Shown here: positions 11,552 to 21,155 of the stretch, piece after piece | Numbering within the stretch: the stretch's first letter is position 1 | How the letters are laid out: every line of letters begins with the position of its first letter | DNA from: Rhizophagus sp. LPA8_4_AMF | Lineage: Eukaryota > Glomeromycota > Glomeromycetes > Glomerales > Glomeraceae | NCBI GenBank assembly: GCA_021464525.1 | Contig: JADRCO010000143.1 | Span: 1-48,330, forward strand | DNA: 48,330 nucleotides | Direction of reading: 5' to 3' | The notes under the pieces: model-generated | Seen by the model: only the letters and a program-made list of their open reading frames with translations | Database searches by the model: none | Told to the model about the DNA's origin: nothing | Translations under genes and position numbers: made by a program

Positions 11552-12970
11552 GCTATTATTAATACAGATATTTTACATGAAAAAGCAGAATTTTTTGCTA
11601 GGAGTTTTGAAGTTAATAATTTTAAAGCTTCTAATGGTTGGATTTCTAATTTTAAAAAACGTCATAACATGAAAGAATATGTTAAGTGGGGCGAAGCAGC
11701 AAGTGCTCCACTTGAAGCTTTAGATGAAGAAAGATGAAAGTTGCGTGAAATAATTAAGGATTATGATTTAAATGATATCTTTAATTGTGATGAGACAGGT
11801 GAATACTGAATTTTTTGGATTTTATATGCATTTATTTGTATTAATATTTTTTTTTGTTATTTGAGGTTTATATTGGGATCTTGAACCTTCAAAAACTCTA
11901 GCAAAAGGTCTACTCTCTGGAAAAAAGAGATCAAAAAAAAGAGTTACAATTCTTCTTACATGTAACACAACTGGAATAGAGAAATTAACGCCATTTTTTA
12001 TTCATACCTCTAAAAATCCACGAGCACTAAAAGGTAAAAAAAAAGATGATTTACCTGTTAATTATTATTGGAATAAAACAGCGTGGATGCAGGTCTCTAT
12101 TTGGAACGATTATCTCAAAAAGTTGGCTGCAAAAATGCGATTGCAAAATCGCAAAATTCTATTGCTGGTTGATAATGCTCCCGTGCATATTACAAATGAA
12201 AATACTCAATTAACAAATGTAACTCTACATTTTTTACCGCCAAATACTACTTCTCATTTGCAACTATGCGATGCAGGAATCATTAATTCCTTTAAGGTTA
12301 GCATTTTTTTTTTCTTTTATTATTTTTTAATGTTTTAACACTCATTTAATTTTAGGCAAAGTATTGAAAACTTCTTGTAAAAAATAGGGTTAAAGCATAT
12401 ATATGAAATCTCACAGCAATTGAATAAAGGAGCTGATTCTTTAAATATTTATGATGCTATTGTTTTTTATATAAATGCTTGAAATGCAGTAATATAAGAA
12501 AAAATTTATAATTGCTGGAAGCATACAGGGATACTTTCATTAGTAAATCAAAAGGAAGTGAATGAAAGTGTTAATCAATTAGGAGAAGATAATCAAGCAG
12601 AACAAAAAGAAATACAATTTCTAATTGATCAACTTCCATTTGATAATTATATGGACGCAGATGAATTTATTTATGTTGATGATCATTTAAAAAGTAATGA
12701 AGGGCTGACTGATGAAGAAATTATATCTTTAGTAAATTCAATAAAAATGAACTAAAATCTGATGAAAAGATTCCATCAGTAATTTCAAAAGTTTAGGCCT
12801 TAAATAATTTGGATAATCTTGTTATATTTTTTAAATATTCATTGTTAAATAATTCTATTAATCAAAGTGAATTAAATACATTACAAAGATTAAGACATGA
12901 AGTATTAAGATCACATATCACCAATTTAAAGCAGGCTACATTAGATAGTTATTTTGCTTCTAATTCCTAA
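11552..12970 (+). pseudogene. pogo-like transposase, catalytic and C-terminal part
   Basis: Three exon-like blocks: 11552-11798, 11866-12296 and 12356-12970. The gaps have GT...AG ends (ACAG/GTGAAT, TTGAG/GTT; AAG/GTTAGC, TTTTAG/GC) and splice in frame. D1 is in FNCDETGLYWD, D2 in ILLLVDNAPVHI and D3 in LPPNTTSHLQLCDAGIINSF. The C-terminus has an acidic segment and ends with an open NLKQATLDSYFASNS, typical of the family. Internal stops include TGA at 12480-12482 inside the conserved A-W-N motif and others that fit single C-to-T or G-to-A changes. The middle exon is fully open. Dead, but not very old. Confidence 0.88.
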
Positions 12971-13244
12971 TGTAATTATATAATTGATACAATTTTACTT
13001 CTAATCCCTAATGTAATACATGGCCATAACTGATATAATTGATACAATTTGTTAATAAATTTTTTGAATTTTATATATGTAGAATAAAGTTGCATGTTTA
13101 TATATATTAAAATATTCTATACCGATATTAATCATGTTACTTATAATAATATCAGTATATAAAATTTTTTAATAAACTGATAATTTGATATACCGATGCT
13201 TTTTTTCCAAAACAGCAATATCAGTATATAGAGGTTTGACTGTA

Positions 13245-13909
13245 ATATATTTTCTGAATCCAATTTAATCACGTGACATGACTATATAAGGGAAATTTTC
13301 ATATGTTAACTAGCCAGTAATTTTTTCCAGTACCCACCACAGGAGTGACGGGATGGTCAGAACGTGGGAGCAAATAAATGTATTAATTATTAATTAATAG
13401 TATCACGATCAGAGGATCGATGCATGAATATATTTTATATATTATTAAATATTAGAAATCTTAAATGAAGTTATGATGATTTTTTTTATATGGAATGAAA
13501 TTAACCGATGTATTAAAAATTATCATATATTATATAACAACAAATACAATGAATTAAATAAACTAACAAAAATAAATTATTTTCACTAACAAATGATCTC
13601 CCGGTCTATTATGAATTAATCAATGAAAGAAATTAAATGTGATAAAAAAAAATAAAAACTGTAGCAATTAAAAAACAAAAGTAAATGAAACACGTGCGCA
13701 CTCATAAGCTATTCAGTATCTATTTTTGTTTAAGAGTAAAAAATTAAGAGTAAAAAATTTTTTTCTCACTAACGTACTCATACTACATATATAATATATT
13801 TCTAAATTTGAACGCAACTGCACCATATCACGTGATTTATTGTTTTTAATTCTGATTGGCTAATTAATGTAATCATTTATTTATAATCTTATTAAACACG
13901 TACATTATT
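13245..13909. other. AT-rich spacer between transposon and exon array
   Basis: No gene seen. A short stretch near 13320-13375 is richer in G+C (CAGGAGTGACGGGATGGTCA) but has no recognisable structure. Confidence 0.4.
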
Positions 13910-14658
13910 TTATTTTGAAATAAAAGGGCGTATTTCTATTAATTTATTGCTTTTTATTGCTGTTAAATTTATTAATTGTTTCCAGGAGTTCATTTCATCT
14001 TCACGGGGCATTCCTATAAAAAGCCATCAAAAGAATGTTAGAAAATGTTCTTAAACAAAATAAACGAAAAGGAACACTTACCTTCATTTCAGGAGCCTAT
14101 TTTGACTTCAGAGAGCGTTCCTATAAAAAAAAAAGATCAAAAGAATGTTAAAAAATGTTCTTAACTGAAAAGAAATGATAGAAACACCTACCCTGAAATC
14201 AATTTTGTCTCCAGGAAGCATTCCTATAAAAAAATTATTGAAAGAACGTCAGAAATAATTCTTAAATGAAATTAACAAAGGAAAACGAAAAATAAACTTA
14301 CCTTTCATCTCCAAGAGTCTCCAGAGGGCGTTCCTATACAAAAAAATATTGAAAGAACGTCAGGAAACATTCTTAAATAAAATTAACAAAAGAAAATGAA
14401 AAATAAACTTACCTTTCATCTCAAAGAGTCTCCAGAGGGCGTTAATATAAAAAAAATTATTGAAAGAATGTTAGAAAACATTCTTAAATGAAATGAACAG
14501 AAAAATGAAAAAGAAAACCTACCTTTCATCTCCAAGAGTCTCCAGGGGCGTTCCTATAATAAATTATTAAAAGAATGTTATTAAACGAAAGGAATAAAAA
14601 AAAATGAAAAAAATCACTCACTTTTCCTTTAGAAATCCATTTCATCTTCAGAATATTC
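13910..14658 (-). CDS. Candidate gene made of tandem-duplicated micro-exons (3' part), hydrophilic repeat protein
   Basis: On the minus strand seven successive exon-like blocks are flanked by splice signals: 14658-14622, 14553-14523, 14444-14413, 14333-14302, 14223-14192, 14120-14082 and the terminal 14013-13910. Most acceptors read TATAG/GAA and most donors AG/GTAAGT or GTAGGT. Introns are ~68-88 nt, several with CTAAC or CTGAC 20-30 nt before the acceptor, like branch points. The common exon reads roughly x-P-x-E-D-E-M-D-S-W-K. The last exon gives MPREDEMNSWKQLINLTAIK and a tail that stops at 13910. Exon lengths of 37, 31, 32, 32, 32 and 39 nt do not all keep one phase, and the 14444 acceptor is mutated, so the array may be partly decayed or alternatively spliced. 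No signal peptide or first exon was found upstream. From memory, SP7-like effectors of Rhizophagus are built of repeat-coding exons. That link is a guess. Confidence 0.45.
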
Positions 14659-14660
14659 CT
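13985..14660. repeat. Tandem repeat array, seven units of ~103-111 bp
   Basis: The landmark TTCCTATA-type motif recurs at about 14011, 14118, 14221, 14331, 14442, 14551 and 14656, a spacing of 103-111 bp. Each unit also has GAATGTTA/GAACGTCA, then TTCTTAAA, then (A/C)TTACCTTTCATCT or a variant. Units at 14302-14333, 14413-14444 and 14523-14553 are the most alike, and the outer units are more diverged. Two looser relatives of the acceptor part occur near 14989 and 15180. Confidence 0.85.
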
Positions 14661-14833
14661 ACGTAATTAAATTAAAGAACGTTATAAATTAAAGTAAAAA
14701 TAAAAATAAAAAATAAAAAATAAATTGATTATCTGAATTACACAACCAATAAAATTTTAAAATCATGATTCGTGATAAGGTGTGCGTAAAAAATTTTTTT
14801 TCATGATTCCATATTTACAACATGTATAATTTG

Positions 14834-14908
14834 GGTGAGTGCTGGGAAAAAGGACCAATTAGACAATGGATTTCATTGTTTATTTGGTCCCTTTTCCCAG
14901 CACTCACC
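14834..14908. repeat. Near-perfect 75-bp hairpin (short palindromic MITE)
   Basis: GGTGAGTGCTGGGAAAAAGG on the left pairs with CCTTTTCCCAGCACTCACC on the right with one mismatch. The inside (ACAATG...CATTGT) pairs as well, so nearly the whole 75 bp can fold into one stem with a tiny loop. It is noncoding. No matching copy of this arm was noticed elsewhere in the window. Confidence 0.8.
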
Positions 14909-15620
14909 TTATTATCATTGAAATAATGGATAAAAAAAAAATTAACTGAATGAAAAACATTGTAGTCATTAAGCCTCAATATATATTTCCTATAAAGGTA
15001 ATGAAAATTATATTGTGGTTGCTGAAATTAGTTAATTTAATTAAATAATTATTATTTTTTTTTTTAGACACATAATAAATTCATTGATCAATGAAAAAAA
15101 AAAAATTTTTTTTCACAATTTATGAGTAGATCACAATGGAACTATTGTAACCTAAGGAGATCATTAAGTCTCAATATTTCCTAAGACGGTAACGATCAGT
15201 TATATTGTGGCTGCAGGATTGTTTAAATTAGTCACTGGGGCTTATCAATTACCTTTTTGAATCCAAATTATTTATTATTTTGATTTTTTTTTCACGTTCC
15301 ATTTACATTATAATTTATAAAAAATAAATAAAATATAATATAAATTATAATTATAAATAAGACACTAATTCGTAAGGTGGGAGGGTGGCGCTCTGATCAA
15401 TAATCAAATAATCAACAGATAAATGATTAATGGATTAGGATTATTTAAAATTTCACCCAAAATATTTCCTTAAACGTAACAGTAGATCGTAACTAAAAAA
15501 GAGTATTTACTGCATAGTGTTTTGTTTATCTTTGGATGGGAACTTCACGGAGTACATTTATTAAAATAAATAACTATATACTACGATAAACATTAGCGTT
15601 ACAAGGTACAAATAAATAAA

Positions 15621-15700
15621 ATAGGAAAAATATATGACTTGTTTTCTATCCTACGGTAAAATAGGAAAAATGTATGACTTGTTTTCTATCCTATGATAAT
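15621..15700. repeat. Tandem duplication of a 40-bp unit
   Basis: Two adjacent 40-bp copies (ATAGGAAAAATATATGACTT and on) differ at only a few positions. Possibly a recent slippage duplication upstream of the ATPase gene. Confidence 0.75.
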
Positions 15701-15824
15701 TATTATATCGGGACTAACGATTGGTGTGATAGTGACTATAATCGTTTTGTGACCACAAAGGGGGGCGTTTTAATATTTAAAAAATTGGGACTTGACAATG
15801 ATATGACTAAATAGAGGGTGTTCT

Positions 15825-15858
15825 TATATAGGGGGACGACTATATAGGGGGACGACTG
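15825..15858. repeat. Solo transposon-like terminus with doubled 16-bp motif
   Basis: TATATAGGGGGACGAC occurs twice in tandem and is followed by TG-TA. In reverse it reads TA-CAGTCGTCCCCCTATATA, which has the form of a pogo/mariner terminal repeat next to a TA target. No partner end was found in the window. Confidence 0.5.
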
Positions 15859-16342
15859 TATATACTTATTTTTACTTAATAATTAAGAGAGAGGAAATAA
15901 AAATTTACATAATTAAAAATTACGATTTTTTTTTGTACAAAAAATAATTTTTATCGATTTTTTTTTTTTTTACCTAACTTGATAGCCAAGAGTTTTCAAT
16001 ATGTCGGACTAAGATCAATATGTTGGACTAAGTTTTTTTTTGCCAATCTTTTCGACCAATCAAGAAATTTATCTGAAATTTTCAAATGCAATCAATCGAT
16101 CGAATGTTATACAACATTTTTATCCCATATCGCATTAAATCATTTGAAGTATGCATAATTGATACGATTCAATTCGTCAACATATGTCAAATTTTATATA
16201 AATTATTCTCCCTTCCTACTTTTTAGGAGTCCAAACGCCTTTTCTCTTGCGTTTTAATATAAAAGAAATACATACTTGATATGAAAAATTTTTTTTCTTT
16301 AAGTAAGCTTTTTGTTTTTTTCTTATAGGAATCAACTATATC

Positions 16343-19300
16343 ATGTCAGGCGAATTAGGAAACTCAACTTCAGAATCTACCGTTCATCGGGAAGTGATAA
16401 CTTCGAGTACTCCAGAAGAAATTACCGAAACCACTATAACTGTTGAAACAGTGAAAACTGAAGTTCCTACTTCTGTTAATAATAAAGAATCACCAAGTAT
16501 CCTTACAAAGCAAGGTATTATATTAGAGAAGCCAGTTGATGTTAAAGTTGTCGAAGCTCTTACTGTAGTACAGACTACCGAAAAGATAACTTTAACAACT
16601 CATACAAATGATAATTCTCAACTTTCAGATAATTCTAAAAAAGATAATCCTGAAATTTCCGAAAAATCTAATATTGAGATTAGCGAAATTTCATCGCATT
16701 CAAAGATTCAATTCACTGAACAAAAACTAGATCATTTTAAATCCGAGGCAAATTCATCTGCTGTAGAATCTGCTACAAGAACTCCGCCTGCTACGAAAGA
16801 AACCAAAGGAAGCGATTCTAACAAGAAACGTGTAGACATTGTAATATTCATCTTTTTGAATGGGTTTTGTTTGGATTCGTTCTTATCATTTATTTCTTAT
16901 CATTCTTATCATTTGATTATTATCATTTATCGGCGTTTTCAAAATAATGTAGTAGAATAAAAAGGATTACCATGATTAACATGGTTATCAGGTGATTACC
17001 AGATGATTACCAACATGATCTTTCTTCACTTGAATATATGTCCTACTACACTATCTTGAAAACGGTGATAATTCTTATCATATAAATAATTTTTATCATA
17101 TAATTCTTACCATTTAATTTTAATTCGCATCATTTAATTCTTTCATTTAATTCTTATCATTTAATCATTTCATTTATTTTTCAATAATATAGGATGATCA
17201 TTTATTTAAACCCGAAGAAATCGCCGAAAGATATCATGTTGATATTGATACTTATAAACCAGCAGAATCTAAAGGGTTGAATGAAAATCAAGCTAAAAAG
17301 TTATTGGAAGAAAATGGTCCAAATATACTCTCACCTCCTAAAAAGAAACATCCCATATTAAAATATTTGGAATGTTTAATGACTTTATTCAACATATTAT
17401 TAATTCTTGCTGGTATTCTGATGTATATTTTATTTGCTATTGATCCAGCGAATAATCAACCCAATGTTAGATATTTATTTATATTTTTCAAAAAATTTTA
17501 ATTATCAAAAGGATTTGTATAAATAGTAACAATCTTCTCTTTTCTTTATTTTCAGACTTACCTTGGTGCTATTTTCTTTGGAGTGGCTTTTTTGAACGCA
17601 TTTATTGAATTTTATCAATTACAAAAGTCGGCTGCAATTTTAGAGTCATTTTTAAATATGATCCCACAACAATGTTATGTTATTAGGGAAAGAAAACTCT
17701 CACAAATCCAAGCATCTACCTTAGTTCTTGGTGATTTAGTTTTTATAAAGATGGGAGATAAAATTCCCGCAGATTTATTTGTATTCTCCGCAACTGATAT
17801 GAAAGTAGATAATTCTTCTCTTACTGGCGAATCAGAACCACAAGAAAGATTGAAAACTAATACTTATAGCAACCCATTAGAAGCTACTAATATTTGCTTT
17901 AATGGTACATTAGTAGTATCAGGTGAAGGTTATGGTATCGTTATCAGAACTGGAGATAATACTGTATTGGGTCAAATTGCTGGTCTTACTGCAGGAGAAG
18001 AAAAGAATAAGTCACCTTTAGCAGTAGAAATTGATAAATTCGTAAAAATTATAGCTACTATTGCCATTTTATGCGGTATTATTTTTTTCGGAATTGGTAT
18101 GAAAATTATGCCAAATAATCTTACTGCCAACGTGGCTTTCGCCATTTCTGTACTTGTTGCATGGGTACCCGAAGGATTGCCAGCTACTGTTACTATACTT
18201 TTAACTATAGCAGCAAAAAGGATGGCAGCACAAAATGTTCTCGTCAAGGATCTTCAGGGTGTCGAAACACTTGGAGCAATTACCCTTTTGGCTACAGATA
18301 AAACTGGAACTTTAACTCGAAATCAAATGAGTGTAACTTATATTTGGACTTCCTTAAATATATATTCCGCATTTCGAAGTGTACAATCCGAAAATACTCC
18401 TTTTGATCCAAATGTGCACGGTATTCAGGAAATTATTCATATATCTTCTTTATGTTCCCGTGCTAAATTTGATCGTACTGATGTTCCATTTAATGAACGT
18501 GCAATTCTTGGTGATGCTACTGAAACTGGTTTAATAAGATTTGCCCATCAAAATGTGGATGATTATGATGGACTTATTAATTCATATCCAAAAGTTTTTG
18601 AAATTCCTTTCAACTCTGAAACAAAATGGGCATTAACAATTCATAAAAAGAAACATGATAAGGGTGATTTAACTTTATATATTAAAGGAGCACCAGAGCG
18701 AGTTCTTAGACTTTGTTCTACGATATTATCAGATAACGATGCAATTCCTTTAACTGATGAACATAAAAAAAATTATGATGAAATGTATGAGTTTATGGCT
18801 TCGAAAGGACATCGAGTTTTGGCTTTTGCGAGATTATTGTTACCAAGTGATAAATATCCTGACGATTATGAATTTAAAAAAGAAGATAAAAATTATCCAA
18901 CTGGAGATTATTGTTTTGTTGGATTATGTTCACTAGAAGATCCTCCAAAACATGGTGTTCGTGAAGCTATTGGAAGTTGTCGTCGTGCTGGTATTAGAGT
19001 AATGATGGTGACTGGTGATCACCCTTTGACCGCCGAGTCAATTGGTCGAAAAATTAATTTAATGATATCAGACACCAAACCGCTTGTTGCTAAAAAAACT
19101 GGTCGACCTATTGAGTCAATTCATGAAAATGAATATAATGCTATTGTAATTCATGGTGAACAAATAGATTCTTTAAGTGAAAATGATTGGGATAAGATCT
19201 TTTCTAAAGATGAAATTATATTTGCACGTACTTCTCCTTCACATAAACTTGAAATTGTCAAACGTGCACAATCCTTAGGTCATATCGTTGGCGTGACTGG

Positions 19301-20462
19301 TGATGGTGTAAATGATTCTCCCGCTTTGAAAAAAGCTGATTTAGGTATTGCTATGAATCAGTCTGGATCTGATGTTTCTAAGGAAGCGGCTGCTATGATC
19401 TTAATGGATGATAATTTTGCTTCTACAGTAAAGGGTATTGAAGAAGGACGTCTCATTTTTACAAATCTTAGAAAGTCTATTCAATACACTATTTCTCATT
19501 CAACTCCACAAGTTGTTGCTTCATTATTATTCGTTGTAGTACCTGTTCCATTACCGTTAACACCAATCCTTATCTTAGTAACAGATTTAGGATTTGAATT
19601 ATTTATAGCTCTTACATTCGCTTGGGATAAACCTGAAAGCAAGAGAGGTCTTATGAAGGTACCTCCTAGAAAGCCTGTTACTGCTAATTCAATAGAACGT
19701 GTACGTCGTATTGCTCTTAATCGTACGCCAACCGTTAGAGATTCAGAAGGTCGATCCATACATCCTTCGAAGCTTTCAATTTTCTTGCACAACATTAAAA
19801 AACCTTTTACAACAAGTTGGTGGGCTGAATTATTTGAAAGTACCGATGAAGAATTAATAGTTGATGGAAATCTTCTTTCCTGGTCATATTTAGAAATTGG
19901 TGTTATAGAAGCTATTGGTGCATTGGTCGCATATTTTGTAGTTTTGAATCATCATGGTATTACTCCATATGATACACGAATAATGCAACAAGAAGTACCT
20001 CAAAAACATTATTTTACAGATAATGCAGAAACTTATATAAGTATTCATAATCAAGAAATTACCAAGGATCAGCAACTTCGAGCTTATTATGAAGCACAAT
20101 CTATTGTATATTTATCTATCATGATTCAACAAATATTCAATTTATTTGCTTGTAAAGCTCGACACCGGTTTCCATTTGGTAGATTTATGTTCTCAAATCC
20201 TCGTAATTTTATTGGAATATTTTTGGGTGCAGGATTAGGCATGTGTATTGTGTATATTGAACCATTTAATGTTGCATTTAATACAAGTTATACGCTTAGT
20301 CCCTTATTTTGGTTAATTCCTATTGCATTTGGTATTTATATATTGATTCATGCTAGTATTAGAATACTTATTTTAAGAAAGATGCACCCAGTAAGTTTGA
20401 ATCCAGAAATAATAGGATTACAGATGCATCCTACTGTACGTTCTGTCGAAAGAAAAGCCTAA
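16343..20462 (+). CDS. P-type cation-transporting ATPase, Na+/K+-type (IIC) family
   Basis: Three exons (16343-16840, 17193-17465, 17556-20462), all joined in phase 0, give 1225 residues. Residues 1-166 (exon 1) are Ser/Thr/Glu-rich and look disordered. A cation-ATPase N-domain motif (NENQAKKLLEENGPN) precedes M1. Hallmarks in order: TGES at about 347, VPEGLPA in M4, the phosphorylation site DKTGTLT (Asp near 505), KGAPE nucleotide-binding motif, TGD and GDGVNDSPALKKADLG hinge. Ten membrane segments are visible (M1-M2 near 225-280, M3-M4 before the P-domain, M5-M10 in the last ~350 residues). VKDLQGVETLGAITLLATDK before the phosphorylation site resembles animal and fungal IIC pumps. The likely role is ATP-driven Na+/K+ or K+ transport at the plasma membrane. 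Ion choice is not decidable here, and ACU-type alkali-cation pumps are the main alternative. No beta subunit gene is seen nearby. Intact. Confidence 0.95.
16928..17070. repeat. MITE-like inverted repeat inside ATPase intron 1
   Basis: TATCGGCGTTTTCAAAATAA (from 16928) matches the reverse complement of the right end (TATCACCGTTTTCAAGATAG, ending 17070), and GTGTAGTAG/ATGTAGTAG extends the match. It is 143 bp. It lies in the 352-nt first intron, which is about four times longer than the other introns in this window, and both splice sites lie outside it. Flanking sequence has repeated TTATCATTT motifs. Confidence 0.72.
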
Positions 20463-21155
20463 GATTATATAAAAGGAGATTACCATTTTGACCTGTTAGA
20501 CAGTTTTGAGCGAAGTTGACAAGGCAATTAAAAAATTTCATTGTTATTGTAATAGGTCTCAAACTTTGGTAAGGCTTATATAGAAGTTGGTTAGTATTCG
20601 TCAAATATCTGTAGCTAATATTGTAAAACAATATATTTGTTCATTTGTTCTATTCCTTGTATTTACAATATGAATCGCTTAATAAAAATAAAAAAATAAA
20701 AAATAAAAATAAAAAGCCTAAAGATTATCTTAAAACATTAAAATCATGTTATTTTATTATCGTTACTCCTGCTTCCTATTACAAAAGTCATTAAATCGCT
20801 ATAGAGAAAGATAATTGTGCGTGATCAAGACAATCTAAATAACCTGGGTAAAATGGCTAACCTTCATAATAGGATAGATATTATAGTTTGAGCTGTTGCA
20901 CGCTCGTTGGTCGTGTGCCAATCCAGGAAAAGAACAATTTTATTTTGATATTACAATTTGCTCTATTTTACCAGTTTATAAATATTATCCGAAATGTAAC
21001 GCACGTATTTCAAATCGTACCATAATAATCACGTGTAATCTATTTTTGATTATTAGACCAGACTCTCCTAATATTTGGAAAGATCTACATCAATATTTTA
21101 ACTGTATATGTTACTGAAGTGTTACGAACTCTCTCCTTTTCTTAAAATTATTAAT
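20463..21155. other. ATPase 3' region and paralogue promoter
   Basis: AATAAA-like motifs near 20681 in an (AATAAA)n/(A)n tract are possible polyadenylation signals for the ATPase. The last ~45 bases before 21156 resemble the leader of the intact BTB-TLDc gene (TTACGAACTCTCTCC). Confidence 0.4.

Larger units (their letters stand above)
7257..13242 (+). mobile_element. pogo/Tigger-type DNA transposon with TIRs and TA target duplication, carrying nested insertions
   Basis: The left end CAGTCAGACCTCTATATACT (from 7257) matches the reverse complement of the right end, CAGTCAAACCTCTATATACT (ending 13242). TA flanks both sides (7255-7256, 13243-13244), the classic pogo/mariner target. Subterminal TATACTGATAT motifs repeat at both ends. 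The element is ~6.0 kb, of which about 3.7 kb is later insertion (MITE at 7304-7512; 3.5-kb element at 8035-11551). The remaining ~2.3 kb holds a plus-strand transposase split by the larger insertion. It is a different pogo family from the copy at 5221-6995, because the C-terminal tails and the D2-D3 spacing differ. Inactive. Confidence 0.93.
14909..16342. other. AT-rich spacer with diverged direct repeat, upstream of the ATPase
   Basis: A diverged direct repeat occurs at about 14958-15040 and 15147-15235 (TCATTAAGYCTCAATAT and ATATTGTGGYTGC are shared). From 15710 to 15860 a slightly richer segment ends in a transposon-like terminus. Nothing protein-coding was supported. The ATPase promoter should lie just before 16343, where the AT-rich T tracts are. 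Confidence 0.4.

Noticed and set aside
11552-12970. TGA read as Trp (alternative genetic code) in the pogo transposase
   Set aside because: Intact host genes here use TGG for Trp, and the F-box gene ends in TGA. Other stops (TAA, TAG) are also present, so decay explains them better.
13985-14660. CRISPR-like array
   Set aside because: Units are ~108 bp, similar along their whole length with splice signals, and there are no unique spacers or cas genes. The DNA is eukaryotic.
19496-19795. Open frame on the minus strand across the ATPase
   Set aside because: Shadow of the strongly supported plus-strand ATPase, with no independent domain or start context. The same applies to 17972-18247 and 19890-20099.
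20820-20940. tRNA- or SINE-like stretch (GGGTAAAATGGCTAACC, then GGTCGTGTGCCAATCC)
   Set aside because: No cloverleaf could be drawn and the B-box GGTTCGAATCC is absent.
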